In this document: positions 22,813-33,513 of the stretch, in pieces
Numbering within the stretch: the stretch's first letter is position 1
Layout of the letters: each line of letters starts with the position of its first letter
Assembly (NCBI GenBank): GCA_963575745.1
Contig: CAUYUJ010016707.1
Coordinates: 1 to 64,000 of the forward strand
From: Prorocentrum cordatum
Lineage: Eukaryota; Sar; Dinophyceae; Prorocentrales; Prorocentraceae
DNA: 64,000 nucleotides
Reading direction: 5' to 3'
The notes under the pieces: generated by a model
Databases searched by the model: none
Told to the model about the DNA's origin: nothing
Seen by the model: the letters and a program-made list of their open reading frames with translations, nothing else
Position numbers and translations under genes: made by a program

Positions 22813-23772
22813 GCCTGCGATCTGCCGCGCGGCAGGCGGTCTGCCGGGGCCGGCTGCGGGCTGCTTCTGAGATCGCCCTCGGCGGGCTCAGCCCGAGCTG
22901 GCGTGCTCGACCCTGCCGCGGCCGCTGCTCTCGCTCCGCGCGTGGCAGGCGGCGGCGGCGCCGCGCCGCGGGCGCGTGCCGCTCGAGCTCTGGCGAGACG
23001 CACGCCGGCCACGCCCGCCAGCAGGGGCCCTTCGCGGCCGCCCGGCGGCGCGTGGCCGAGACGGCGGCCGCGAAGGGGGGCCGGCCGTCGCGCTGCCCGC
23101 GCTGCGGGGTCTCGTTGACGCGCGGGCATCGCTCTCGGAAGTGTCCCCGGTGGGGCGCGGTCCGCCGCGCCGAGCTGCGGGCTGGCGGCCTGAGCGAGGC
23201 CGCCCTGCTGGCGCGCCTGCCCGCGGGGGTCGCGCTCTCTGGAGCGCTGCCCTCGAAGGCGCGCCTGGCCGCGCTTGCCGCGCAAGCCTGGCAGCAAGTG
23301 CCGCCGCCCGCGCTGCCGCCCCCGGCGGTCGGCCCCAGGCAGGCCCGGGTGCGGGCTCGGAGCGACGGCGCTTGCGAGCACACCACCGATCCGCTGCGGG
23401 CCCAGCGTGGCCCAGACCACGCAGCGCGCAGAACTCGCCGAGGCCTTGCACGCGGCCTCGCGAGGCCGGAGGCCCCCTGGAGCTGCTCTCCTGCCACGGG
23501 ATCGCCGCGCTGCACGCCAGCGCGCTTCCCCGCGAGTGGACGCCGCACGCGGACTTGTCAGAGCTCTTGATGCCGAATTATCACAGCGGCTTCATCACGA
23601 CGCGCTGGGCGAAACGGCACCTCGAGGCGGACGCCGCGGCGGCCAGGGCGCCGCGCCCGAGGGTCACGCTGGCAGCGCGGACGCCGACGAGCTGGCGGGG
23701 GCCGCGGCGCGCGCTCGGCTCCCCGCGCGGGCCGTCTGCGAGAGGCGACGGGTGCAGCTGCGAGCCCTCTTG

Positions 23773-23945
23773 ACTACCTACCAGACCACCCCAACCCAAC
23801 CCGAAGACCCGAATTTGACCCGAATTTCGGGTTGGGGGGCGTACGGATACCATGTGTTTTTTCAACGTTCCTCGACCCCCCCCCCACTGGAAATCGAGGA
23901 TAAATTTGGGCCTTCGGGTTGGGTTGGGGTGGTTTGGTGGGTGGT
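23773..23945. mobile_element. MITE-like TIR element, copy 1
   Basis: 173 bp. The ends are inverted: ACTACCTACCAGACCACCCC against ACCACCCACCAAACCACCCC, followed on both sides by AACCCAACCCGAAG. Flanking 9-mers GCCCTCTTG and GACCTCTGG agree at 7 of 9, a possible worn target duplication. No coding capacity. The second copy is at 44,625-44,789. Confidence 0.7.
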
Positions 23946-24159
23946 GACCTCTGGGCCTCTGGGTGCTCCAGCGGCTGCCGGCGGCAGCGGAGGTGGCCGC
24001 GCCGCGGGCCAACCGCGAGATCGCGGCGCCGGCGGGCCCCCGGGGTGCGCCGGCGCCGAGCAGGGCGGAGCAGAGGAGGAGGAGGAGGAGGAGCAGAAGA
24101 GGCAGAAGAGGAGCAGGGAAAGCAAGGAGGACGCTGAGGAGGATGAGGAGGAGCAGAAG

Positions 24160-27100
24160 ATGCCGGACAGCATCCGAGTCGCCACAATCAACGTCTCTTC
24201 ATGGTACCGGCATGGGCGGGCCGCGATGCAGGCCGCGAAGGATGCAGGCGTTTCCATCGTGCTCGTCCAGGAGCTCCGCCTCACCAAGGAGCAAGTTGCT
24301 GCTCAACGGGACCACTGGTCCAAGAGCGGCTGGGCCATCCACCCGGGCACTGAAGCAGAAGACTTCCCGGAGGGCACGGGGAAGAAAGCGTGGACACGTG
24401 ATGAGGTCGGCGGCACGTTCATGCTTCTACGACACGGATGGCAAGGAGAAAGGCTGGCGAATAAACGCGCAGGAGGAGGAGAGGCAGCAGTGTATACCAT
24501 CAGCAGCGGCACGGCGAGCATGACCGTGATCAACGTGCACAGGAGGTTAAAGGAGGAGGAGGCAGTGAAAGAGGAATGGGATGAATGGCTGGAGGAGCAG
24601 GTCGCTAAACGACCCGCCTCGGAGACCGTGGTGTGTGGCGGCGACTGGAACATCCACGCGGAAGACGGGGAGGTCAGCCACTTCACCAACATGCAGATCG
24701 GGGGCAACTTCAAGCCGGTCGCCCCCAGGCGCCCGACGAGGTGGAAGTCCACGAAGACGATCGACTGGTTCTTGGTACGGCGGGATACCCACCACACCAG
24801 GTTGCAAGCTCGAGTGCTGGACGACGTGATTTCCGATCACAAGATGGTGGTCCTCGACATGCCCCCCTGGCAGGGGCGTGCCCCAGGGACCCGCGGATGG
24901 AGGTGGCAAAAGGCACCCCCAGTACGAGTCCCAGACACAGCGGAGGAGAGAGAAGCTTGGACGGGGAGAATAGCAAAGGAGTGGCATTCACCGGAGGCGG
25001 ACGCCACCGCTGGACCAGCTGAGAGATGGAGGTGCTGGGCCCGCAGGGCGGAGATCGCTTTGCGGCGGCAGGAGGCCCGGCACCGACAAGAGCCTCAGGC
25101 ACCGGCCGCAGGAGGAGAAAAAAAGGAGGACGAGGAGGCTGAAGATGAGGACGGGATCGGGCTGATCCCAATAGCCCAGATGATGAAGAGCGATGCCAAG
25201 ATCGTGCCCAAGCGCCTATCCAATGACGGCGCTGGGAACGAAATGGGCGGAGAAGAGGCGCAAGCGAGGAAACAGCTGAGTCGAATTGGATGGCTGCGCG
25301 ACAGGAGGAACAGAGGGAGGACAGAGGAGGAAAAGAAGGAGTTCCAGAGGAAGGCGGCCAAAGCAGCGCAGGTCAACAGGCAGCACGGGGTGCGGCAGGC
25401 GTCCCGGGTCGGACAAGTGCGCGCTTGGGAGCAGATTCTGGACAAGATCTTGCAGAAGCAGTACCGCGAAAGGATGGCAGCTTGGAGGAAGAAGATGCAG
25501 GAGATGAAGGCACCGACCTACAAATGGGTAAAAGGGCAGGGGCATAAGTCCACGGACGCCGCCCTGAAGAGGAAGGAGGAGTGGCTGAGTGGGCCTGCTG
25601 CGGTGGACGAGCTGCGAGCGCACTACGAGAAGCACTTCGCGTGGGCGGGGCACGGCACGGACGTCGAGGGCTACCTCAAGATCTTCGCGGGGGAGTTAGA
25701 GGACATGCAGGCGATGATCGAGCATGCGGCAGGCTGGGCGCCCCCAGACATCGCCTCGGCCGTCGAGGATGGCAGGTGGTCTGCGCCTACAGCGGCGGAT
25801 ATGCGGCGGTCCCTGCACAGCATGCGGAAGACCGCAGCGGGACCCGATGGGTGGCAGGCGGCAGAGCTGGAGGTCCTTCCGGACGCAGCGCTGCAGGAGC
25901 TGATCGAGATCCTGGGACAGGCGGAGTTGCAGGGATGGCCCCCTGAGCTCCAGCAGTGGAGGCAGGTACACTTGCCGAAGACAGATCCGCCAGAATTAGA
26001 GAAGATGCGCCCGGTGTCCATCGCGTCCACGGTGTTACGCATGTGGACGCGCTACTGGGCATCGCAGCTGGAAGCGTTCTTGCGGCCGGCGTTTTCGGAG
26101 GCACAGGCAGGTGGGTTGCGAGGCCGGCGGCTGGAGGAGCTGCTGGACCCCATCCTGGAGCAGATGGAGGCCACAGCAAACGAGCTGGAAGGCGGGTGGC
26201 GGGAGCTGCATGGACGCACTTGGGACTTCCAGTCGGCGTTCGACACCGTAGAGCCGCAGCTCGTGCAGCAGATCTGGGTCACGCTGGGCGTGCCTGCCTG
26301 GCTGGCGGAGGGTGTCGCCAGCACGTGGAAGACGCAGACGAAAGTCGTGGAATTCGGAGGATATGTGGCCAAAGACCGCATCGTGGTGCAACACAGCATG
26401 CCCCAGGGCTGCCCATGCGCGATGCTGGGGATGGCAACCGTGATGGCTGCCCCGGTGTGGAGGGCGAAGCGGGCGGCACCAGACGCGATTTTGTCGGTCT
26501 ATGCTGATGATCGCGCGGCCGTCGGTATGACAGAGCACCAGATCGACAGAATTGAGGAGGCCTGGGCGGCGCTGGAGGCCTGCACGAGCATGAGGACGCA
26601 CCGCGGCAAGACGCAGTCCTTCTGCATGGTTCAGGGCGCCATCTGGGACATGACGAGGCGAGACGAAAGGGAGGAGGATGAGGAGGCAGCAAAGCAGGGA
26701 GACGAGGCAGAAGGTGAAGAGGAAAGAGCTGCTGGAAGACGGGGCAGAGGAAGCAGAGGACGAGGCAGAGGCAGAAGAGGAGGAGGAGGAGGGCGGAAGA
26801 AGGAAGGACGAGGAGGACATCCCCCGCCAGGGCGCAGGATAGACCAAGTGAGGCTGCTTGGTGTGGAGATCCTGATCGGCGCGAGTGCAGGGCTGACAGT
26901 GCGCGAGCAGACAAAGATTGAGGAAGGCACGAGGAGGGCGAAAAGGATCATCAGGTTGCCGCTTCAGCCGCACCAGCGCCGACAACTGGCGGGGGCATGT
27001 GTGCTCGCAGCGGTCACGTGGCCCTTGGTCCTCAGGAGCCCGACCCAGAAGCAGAGACAAGGATTGGACACTATGTTGTCGAGGGCCGTGAGAAGTGACC

Positions 27101-28116
27101 AGTGGCGATCAGGGGCCAGGCCGCTGCAGCAGCTCCTCCTGGTTGGCCACACTGCCGACTTTTCGCTGCGCTTGCTGGACAGAATCTGGACGCTGATGGA
27201 CGCGAGAATCCGGCGACGCGGAGCCGCGTACGTCGAGGACGCTTTCAGGCAGTTCTGGATGAAGGACAAAAGGACCGCCGGGGTCATGCAGGCCGTGGAT
27301 GCGGCGATGAGAAAGCTGGGATTTCTCATGATGTTGGACGACCAGGACCACGTGATCTGGAAAGCGCCTCCAGAGGCAGATGGGGCCGAGATCTCCCTGA
27401 CCTGCCCCAAAGACGCCAGGGACCACCTCATTCGTGAGGTATGGCGAAAGAGGCTGTGGGCAACATTCCTGGGCAGTCGCACGCGGCGGGACAGCGCTGC
27501 CGGACGGCACGCGCAGGCGCCCTATTGCCCACGGGCTATCCGTGCGGCGCTGGAGCTGACGAAGGCGTCAGACCACGAGATCGCGATCCTCACGGGCGCG
27601 TTCTTCAGCAATGCGAGACTGGCTAAGATCAAGGGGCTTCCGATACCCAAGTGCCTCGGCTGCGACTTGGACGAGGACGACGACGCAGCGCACACCTTCT
27701 GGAGATGCCCGAGGTTTGCGCAGTGGAGGAGGTTCGTGGCGATCCCGCCGAACCCGGAGTGGCCGGTCTGGCCAACCAGGCTGCTTCGCGGCAAGAGGGA
27801 GGTGGAGGAGTTCAAACAGCGGATCCACTACATGGCCAGCGTCCGGCAATGCATCCTGCATCAGAGACATCGCCGCACGGACGCCGAGGGAGAGCAGGCA
27901 AGGAGGCCCAGGAGGACGAGAACCGTCTTCGCTGAGGAGGAGGGAGAGAAAGAGGAGGAAGAGGAAGGGGACAGTGAGGAGGTTGAGGAGGTGGCCAGAA
28001 AGGCGAGGAAGAGAAGAAGGAGACAGAAAGCTAAGGAGGGTGAGGAGGTCGAGGAGGTGGAAAAGCATCGTAATAAGAGGAGGAAGTGTGGAGGTGGAGG
28101 TGGGAGAGAAGGCTGA
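24160..28116 (+). CDS. LINE-B: intact EEP-RT polyprotein, ~1,318 aa
   Basis: The frame is unbroken from this Met. I chose it because it directly precedes the endonuclease (SIRVATINVSSW); the frame is also open upstream through older elements. Residues from this Met: EEP endonuclease about 1-235, with VQEL Glu38, GDWN 161-164, Asp202 in TIDWF and SDH 225-227. The reverse transcriptase spans about 560-830, with KTAAGPDGW, the polymerase Asp689 in WDFQSAFD, SMPQGCP and YADD 781-784. An Arg/Gly/Glu low-complexity insert follows at about 835-890. A C-x2-C-x9-H-x4-C zinc motif lies at 1,165-1,183. An acidic/basic low-complexity tail closes it. No RNase H was seen. All catalytic residues that can be checked are present, so it may be recent or active. 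The product would nick target DNA and copy its own RNA there. Confidence 0.85.
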   Translation: MPDSIRVATINVSSWYRHGRAAMQAAKDAGVSIVLVQELRLTKEQVAAQRDHWSKSGWAIHPGTEAEDFPEGTGKKAWTRDEVGGTFMLLRHGWQGERLANKRAGGGEAAVYTISSGTASMTVINVHRRLKEEEAVKEEWDEWLEEQVAKRPASETVVCGGDWNIHAEDGEVSHFTNMQIGGNFKPVAPRRPTRWKSTKTIDWFLVRRDTHHTRLQARVLDDVISDHKMVVLDMPPWQGRAPGTRGWRWQKAPPVRVPDTAEEREAWTGRIAKEWHSPEADATAGPAERWRCWARRAEIALRRQEARHRQEPQAPAAGGEKKEDEEAEDEDGIGLIPIAQMMKSDAKIVPKRLSNDGAGNEMGGEEAQARKQLSRIGWLRDRRNRGRTEEEKKEFQRKAAKAAQVNRQHGVRQASRVGQVRAWEQILDKILQKQYRERMAAWRKKMQEMKAPTYKWVKGQGHKSTDAALKRKEEWLSGPAAVDELRAHYEKHFAWAGHGTDVEGYLKIFAGELEDMQAMIEHAAGWAPPDIASAVEDGRWSAPTAADMRRSLHSMRKTAAGPDGWQAAELEVLPDAALQELIEILGQAELQGWPPELQQWRQVHLPKTDPPELEKMRPVSIASTVLRMWTRYWASQLEAFLRPAFSEAQAGGLRGRRLEELLDPILEQMEATANELEGGWRELHGRTWDFQSAFDTVEPQLVQQIWVTLGVPAWLAEGVASTWKTQTKVVEFGGYVAKDRIVVQHSMPQGCPCAMLGMATVMAAPVWRAKRAAPDAILSVYADDRAAVGMTEHQIDRIEEAWAALEACTSMRTHRGKTQSFCMVQGAIWDMTRRDEREEDEEAAKQGDEAEGEEERAAGRRGRGSRGRGRGRRGGGGGRKKEGRGGHPPPGRRIDQVRLLGVEILIGASAGLTVREQTKIEEGTRRAKRIIRLPLQPHQRRQLAGACVLAAVTWPLVLRSPTQKQRQGLDTMLSRAVRSDQWRSGARPLQQLLLVGHTADFSLRLLDRIWTLMDARIRRRGAAYVEDAFRQFWMKDKRTAGVMQAVDAAMRKLGFLMMLDDQDHVIWKAPPEADGAEISLTCPKDARDHLIREVWRKRLWATFLGSRTRRDSAAGRHAQAPYCPRAIRAALELTKASDHEIAILTGAFFSNARLAKIKGLPIPKCLGCDLDEDDDAAHTFWRCPRFAQWRRFVAIPPNPEWPVWPTRLLRGKREVEEFKQRIHYMASVRQCILHQRHRRTDAEGEQARRPRRTRTVFAEEEGEKEEEEEGDSEEVEEVARKARKRRRRQKAKEGEEVEEVEKHRNKRRKCGGGGGREG

Positions 28117-28174
28117 GGAAGATCAGACCAGGAGCAGAAAGCAGCAGTGTAGTAGTGGGAAGATCGCTCATCTC

Positions 28175-28228
28175 GCGAGCCCTCCGCAGGCTCGCCGCCG
28201 TCTCTGACGGCGTACCGGATGTCCGGTA
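28175..28228 (+). other. Three abutting perfect hairpins after LINE-B
   Basis: Hairpin 1 is 28,175-28,195 (GCGAGCC, 7-nt loop, GGCTCGC). Hairpin 2 is 28,196-28,212 (CGCCGTC, TCT, GACGGCG). Hairpin 3 is 28,213-28,228 (TACCGGA, TG, TCCGGTA). There are no spacers and no mismatches. The position 59 nt after the LINE-B stop suggests a structured 3' untranslated region, perhaps the RNA recognised by its reverse transcriptase. Confidence 0.7.
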
Positions 28229-28379
28229 ACAAAGTGCTCACACGCCGAGCAGGGCGGGCCGCTTCCTGCAGGCGGTCGTCGCCCAGCCTGGCCAGGCACA
28301 GGGCCGCGCTCGGCGGAGCACAGGGGCCCGCGCAGCGCGAGCGAGAGGTGGAGGAGGGGCAACCCAACAGGACGAGACG

Positions 28380-28735
28380 AGGACAAGGAGGAGGAGGAGG
28401 AGGAGGAGGACGACGACGACGACGACAACGAGGGTGAGGATGAGGATGAGGATGAGGAGGAGGAGGAGGAGGAGGAGGAGGAGGAGGAGGTGGACGAGGA
28501 GGAGGAGGAGGAGGAGGAGGAGGAGGAGGAGGAGCCTTGCACAATGTTTTGTCATCCAACGAAGCCCAACGGCACGAGGAGCCTAGCACACAAACTACCC
28601 TACGCTGACAGTTTAGGGCCAACCACTGGGCGCGCCCAGGCGGCAGATGCGGCCGTAGCCCAGCAGGGCGAGGAGGATGATGACGAGGAGGAGTAGGAGT
28701 AGGAGTAGGAGTAGGAGTAGGAGTAGGAGTAGGAG
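28380..28735. repeat. (GGA)n, (GAT)n and (GGAGTA)n blocks
   Basis: GGA/GAC/GAT repeats 28,380-28,532. A unique spacer follows with no gene. Then seven or so copies of the hexamer GGAGTA at 28,690-28,735, which recur at 29,566-29,586. Confidence 0.9.
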
Positions 28736-30447
28736 TCAAGCTAGCCAGCTCGAGCGAGTCAAGCATGGCATGCCCAGTCCCACCCGCCCTCCCACAACAT
28801 AAGAAGCAAAGCTGGCACAACTGGGGACCGAAGTCACACCGGCCAGCCGGTTTGGTACAGCTGATGCGGCCGCGATGGCGGTTGCCGACGGGAACTGGCG
28901 AGCGCGTGTTGAATGCCGCGCACGCATTGCCAGACGAGTCGAGAATGGCCCGGTACACCGCAGGAAGCCAGAGGTGGCCGGAGGAAGCCCGACGGTCTGA
29001 CAGGACACCCCAAAGCATTTTTGTGAAAAAGCATTGGGTTTTTGATGTTTTTATGTTGAAATGCTTGCAAACACACGGTGTTCGGTAGGATTCTGACATG
29101 AACGCGCGAGTGTGCTCTTTGTGGTATTTTTTGCACAGGATTCGCGGCCTGGGTGCATGACAGAGCATCGCGAGTGCACCGCGCGATGACGTGAAATCGC
29201 TGGATTCGACAGAATTCTTAAGATTCCTATGGTTTTCCTATGATTTCAGCAAGAGAGCCCGGGCGGGAAATTTGTACAATTTTTGTGAAAAAACATTGGG
29301 TTTTTGATGTTTTTATGTTGAAATGCTTGCAAACACACGGTGTTCGGTAGGATTCTGACATGAACGCGCGCGTGTGCTCTTTGTGGTATTTTTTGCAATG
29401 GATTATCGCCGTGGACGACAGGACGTCCATGTCGAGAGGAAAAAATAAGAAAAATGTTGATTTTGTATTGTTTTTTACAGGTTAGGATGGGACCACCCGG
29501 ATGCGGCCCCTAATGGCCGGCCTGAGGGGGGAGTAGGAGTATATTCTAATAAGGAATAAGGATAGGAGTAGGAGTAGGAGTAGGAGTCAAGCTAGCCAGC
29601 TCGAGCGAGTCAAGCATGGCATGCCCAGTCCCACCCGCCCTCCCACAACATAAGAAGCAAAGCTGGCACAACTGGGGGCCGAAGTCACACCGGCCAGCCG
29701 GTTTGGTACAGCTGATGCGGCCGCGATGGCGGTTGCCGACGGGAACTGGCGAGCGCGTGTTGAATGCCGCGCACGCATTGCCAGACGAGTCGAGAATGGC
29801 CCGGTACACCGCAGGAAGCCAGAGGTGGCCGTGTCGAGAACGGCCCGGTAAGCCGGGTCCCATTCCTGCCATGCATTTTGCGACGTGGACGACAGGACGT
29901 CCATGCGACGGTGCCAATGACGGCGACGACTCTAGAAGGATTTGAGCATGCGCTCGCGGCGACGCGCGCGCATGTCGCCCGCGTGGTATTTTTTGCACAG
30001 GATTCGCGGCCTGGGTGCATGACAGAGCATCGCGAGTGCACCGCGCGATGACGTGAAATCGCTGGATTTGACAGAATTCTTAAGATTCCTATGGTTTTCC
30101 TATGATTTCAGCAAGAGAGCCCGGGCGGGAAATTTGTACAATTTTTGTGAAAAAAGCATTGGGTTTTTGATGTTTTTATGTTGAAATGCTTGCAAACACA
30201 CGGTGTTCGGTAGGATTCTGACATGAACGCGCGCGTGTGCTCTTTGTGGTATTTTTTGCAATGGATTATCGCCGTGGACGACAGGACGTCCATGTCGAGA
30301 GGAAAAAATAAGAAACATGTTGATTTTGTATTGTTTTTTATTGGTTAGGATGGGACCACCCAGGTTAGGATGGGACCACCCGGATGTCTGCCGGCCTGAG
30401 GGGGGAGTAGGAGTATATTCTAATAAGGAATAAGGATAGGGGAGGAG
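28736..30447. repeat. ~850-bp mosaic unit, tandemly duplicated, up to the gap
   Basis: Block TCAAGCTAGCCAGCTCGAG... starts at 28,736 and again at 29,587. A block with TTTTTGATGTTTTTATG and TAGGATTCTGACATGAACGCG occurs three times (about 29,012, 29,278 and 30,140). A block with GGATTATCGCCGTGGACGAC occurs at 29,400 and 30,263. Offsets are 851-863 bp, so the copies differ by small indels and one replaced segment (29,831-29,980). No coding sequence recognised. Confidence 0.85.
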
Positions 30448-30547
30448 NNNNNNNNNNNNNNNNNNNNNNNNNNNNNNNNNNNNNNNNNNNNNNNNNNNNN
30501 NNNNNNNNNNNNNNNNNNNNNNNNNNNNNNNNNNNNNNNNNNNNNNN
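30448..30547. other. Assembly gap, 100 N
   Basis: Exactly 100 undetermined bases, the usual placeholder for a gap of unknown size. The tandem duplication on its left is a likely cause. Confidence 1.
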
Positions 30548-30554
30548 GGTGTGT

Positions 30555-30830
30555 GAAGAGAGGGAGGAGGAGGAGGAGGAGGAGGAGGAGGAGGAGGAGG
30601 AGGAGGAAGAGGAGGAGGAGGAGGATAGAGAAAATGATGAGTGGCAATAGCATCAAACAAGGAGGGGTGTGGGGGGGGGGCCGGGAGGATCGAACATACA
30701 AATTCGTCGGTAGGATGAGCGGGAAGGAGGAGGGAGGGAGGAGGAGGACGGAGAAAGAGGAGGAGGAGGAGGCGGAGGAGGAGGCGGCGGAGGAGGCGGA
30801 GGAGGAGGAGGAGACTCTGCTACGCCGCCT
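30555..30830. repeat. (GGA)n blocks
   Basis: GGA at 30,562-30,625 and GGA/GGC at 30,725-30,815, separated by unique sequence. Confidence 0.9.
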
Positions 30831-30834
30831 TGCG

Positions 30835-32049
30835 GCTACAAGCAATTTGCAAACAAAATGGCAGGGTGCCCTTCGGATTCACCTTTGGCGCTGAGCCTGG
30901 GGGGCCGAATCTCGGCTGAGGCCAGCGACATGGCGCTCCACCAAGCCAAAGTCAGGCGAGCACGGTCGCGTTGCTGGTACACTGATGGGCCGATCGGGCT
31001 GCTGCGCTGGACTCCAACAAGCATCTCTATCGCCTGGCCGCGCTGGGTTCCGGAAAAAATGCCCGCTCGTGCTGGAGCGGGCGGCGAACGCAGACGGCCA
31101 TCTCTGACGGCAGATCTGGGCCGGTCACTTGCGTCAGCCCGTGCCCCAAACCAGCTGCGACCGCTAGTCGTGCAGACTCGGCGGACGCCGAAACAATTTT
31201 TGATTCGCGGGTCGAGAGCGCACCTCTTCTGGTCGAAGCTAAGCGGGCCGCGCAGAGCTTGAATTACGCCAAGAAGGGGGAGGAGAAGGGGGGCGCAGCC
31301 TCAGAACGAGGCCAGGAGGAGGCAAAGCCTCGGGACCAGGCGGTGTCGAAGTCGACGAACTTGCAAAGGAGCGCCTTCTTGAAACAGGTGGCGAAGTACC
31401 AGTCGAAGCAAAATGCTGTGGTTGGTGCTGCCGTCTACGGCTCTTTATTTTACACCAGCCTCGAGTTGGCGGCGAGAGGTGACGCGCCTTGCGACCAAGC
31501 TGCGTCAGGGATCAGGGAGAGCGAGGAGAGCGACACTGAGACGAAGTGCAGCGTTGTGCCATCGTACAGGTAGCAGGAGCGGGAGCCACAGGGCCGTGGT
31601 TCATGGTGCCACCGGTCCAGGGTACAGGAGCCGCAGGGACTTGAGGCGCGGCAGCCAGGACACTCCAAGAACATGCCGCCTGTGACGACTGGCAGGGTGC
31701 CCGCGCATTGGAGCAGGAAGCGGAACGGATCCAGACCTGCAGGGGCGAGCGCTCAGGACCGGGCCGAAGCCGCGCTGTGCCAGGGCGCTGCCGTTGTCCG
31801 CGGAGCCCAGGGCCGGGCCGGGGCCGCGCTGCCCCAGGACCGCGGGGCCGCCGAAGCGGCAGGGAAGGGGGAGGGGGAAGGAGGGGGGGCCAGCCGTAGC
31901 TGGCGAAATGGCGCCGTTGCCGCCCGCGCCAGCACCTCGGTGGTGGCCCCGCCGGCCATCAGGGGGGCAGGGCAGGCGAGCCTGTGGGGCCAGGGCAGGA
32001 GGACCAACGGGGACAGGAGGGACTAACCGCCCCATGGCCAAGTGAATTC

Positions 32050-32084
<35 letters not shown>

Positions 32085-33070
32085 GGAGAGAGACAAGGGA
32101 ATCAGGCGGCGTAGAAGGTCGCGAACAGGTCAAACCCGTAGGAGGCCGCCCGAGGCGACGAGGAAACAGGCGGCGGAGAAGGACGCGTACAGGTCGCACC
32201 CAAACGGCGGCGTAGAAGGTCGCGAACAGGTCGAACCCAGAGAAGGCCGCCTGGGGTCGGGCCAGGGAACAGGGAAGGGCACCTCCGCGAACTCCATGGA
32301 CAGGCGCTCCTCCATCACCAGCCGCCGGGCAGCGCCAAAGAAGGTCACGAACAGGACGAGCCCGTAGAAGGGCGCCTAGAGAACAGGCCACGGGCGCGCG
32401 GAGAGAGAGAACAGGAAGACCAGTCGGCGACCGAGGACACGAAGCCCCGAGGGTGCAGGAGTGCTGACTGCACAAGGCGCCGCGGCGGAGCAGGGAGGAG
32501 TCGCAGGACAGGTACGTCGGCGCGCTGGAGGGTCAGGTAGCGCTCGACGCGAGCTGGGCCTGCCAGCAGCCGAAGAGGTAGGGCTGGTCCGCTGCCCCGA
32601 CTACCACGCCTCGAATATGGCCCCCACAAGCGAAACAAGCGGTTGCGCCGCCCACGTCGTCCTCCTAATCGTCGCCCCCCTCCTCTTCTCCCTCCTGCTC
32701 CTCTTCCTCCGGGCCCGGGGCAGCCGTTGTAGCGCCGGCGCGTTGTTCCAGGAGTGTCGCGCGCGCCAGCGCGTCGTTCCAGGAGCTCCAGGAACGTCGC
32801 GCGAGCCGGTCGCGTATTATCGCTCTGATTTCGGCGCGCACGGCCCGCCATCCAGGGCCTTCTACGAGCAGGCGTTTCGTGGCCACGACGGGCTGCGGGA
32901 GGAGGCGCGCGCGGTGGCTGTCGAACGGGGCCTCGACCTCGTTGAGCGCGCTGCGAGTCCAGGCGGCGCGCGCGTGGGGGCGCACCGAGGGTCGTCTCGT
33001 CGCCGTGGCGTGTGGTTTCTGGCGCGGGGACGTCGTCGCTGCGCCCCGGGGAAGGGCGCTCGTCCTGGCG
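30835..33070. other. No gene recognised
   Basis: GC-rich unique sequence with several medium open frames on both strands, for example a Lys/Glu-rich + frame at 31,259-31,573. None shows a domain I recognise. A short GA run lies at 32,049-32,095. A coding remnant too diverged to name cannot be excluded. Confidence 0.5.
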
Positions 33071-33074
33071 CTCG

Positions 33075-33132
33075 CCCTCCTCCTCCTCCTCCTCCTCCTC
33101 CTCCTCCTCCTCCTCCTCCTCCTCCTCCTCTC
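33075..33132. repeat. (CCT)n microsatellite
   Basis: Pure CCT block. Confidence 0.95.
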
Positions 33133-33327
33133 GGCGTCCCCGTGGCCGCCCGGGCTAAGCTCAGGTGGGGCTTTCCTGGGTGCTCCGTGCGCGCACGCAC
33201 GGGGGCGGGCCCCGCTCGTTCGTTTTTTGAACGCATGCGTGCGAGGCGCTATAGCTCTGATTGGGTGTTTCAGCCAGCGCTGAGCCCCTGCAGCCTCTAG
33301 TGGCGGGCAAGCGATGGGGACTGCGAA

Positions 33328-33513
33328 CCCAGACCCCCTCGAGTAATGAAAAAATCATGACGGGAGGTTTTTCCTAATTTTCGGCCTCCGGCGGCCCTCG
33401 CCGGGACCCGGGAGCGTCAAAAAACGACTCAGGATGCAAAGCCGGTCATGGGGAAAGGGTCGGGACCTCTGGGGGTCGACGTAATGAAAAAATCATTACG
33501 TCGGGGGTCTGGG
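33328..33513 (+). mobile_element. Hairpin-ended dispersed repeat (DHR), copy 1
   Basis: 186 bp. Inverted ends CCCAGACCCCC and GGGGGTCTGGG. Next to the right end is a perfect 11-bp hairpin with an A5 loop (33,477-33,503, CGACGTAATGA / TCATTACGTCG). A weaker one lies near the left end (33,343-33,361). The interior shares GGGGAAAGGGTCGGGACCTC with other copies at 40,140-40,318 (-), 42,910-43,090 and 44,416-44,599. Non-coding. Confidence 0.7.

Larger units (their letters stand above)
18955..23770 (+). pseudogene. LINE-A: degenerate EEP-RT-RNase H retrotransposon
   Basis: Ordered remnants on +. The EEP endonuclease starts VHVANAPRWSASWRALL with WCVQEARM, and later GPSRIDCVWANAGAQ and LATHAALL. 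The RT entry segment is RMPQRKKPGLDG (20,500-20,541), then WAAS...RDWIAVFLEE, LLPILYRSWAAGRA and SELALELEAAEAL. Motif C reads RVDGFALWA, with Gly where the second catalytic Asp of a VDD is expected. A zinc motif CPRCGVSL...H..KC is at about 23,095-23,150. RNase H shows RARSDGAC, VAQTTQRAELAEALHAA and ADADELAGAAARA. Many frameshifts separate these, and the GDWN region of the endonuclease is missing. It is interrupted by a foldback element, a GGA-bearing insert and, at its end, a TIR element. Clearly inactive. Confidence 0.75.

Noticed and set aside
28215-28380. Minus-strand HEAT-like reading (ALCLARLGDDRLQEAA)
   Set aside because: It lies in the LINE-B 3' flank overlapping the hairpins, has no splice support and is too short to trust.
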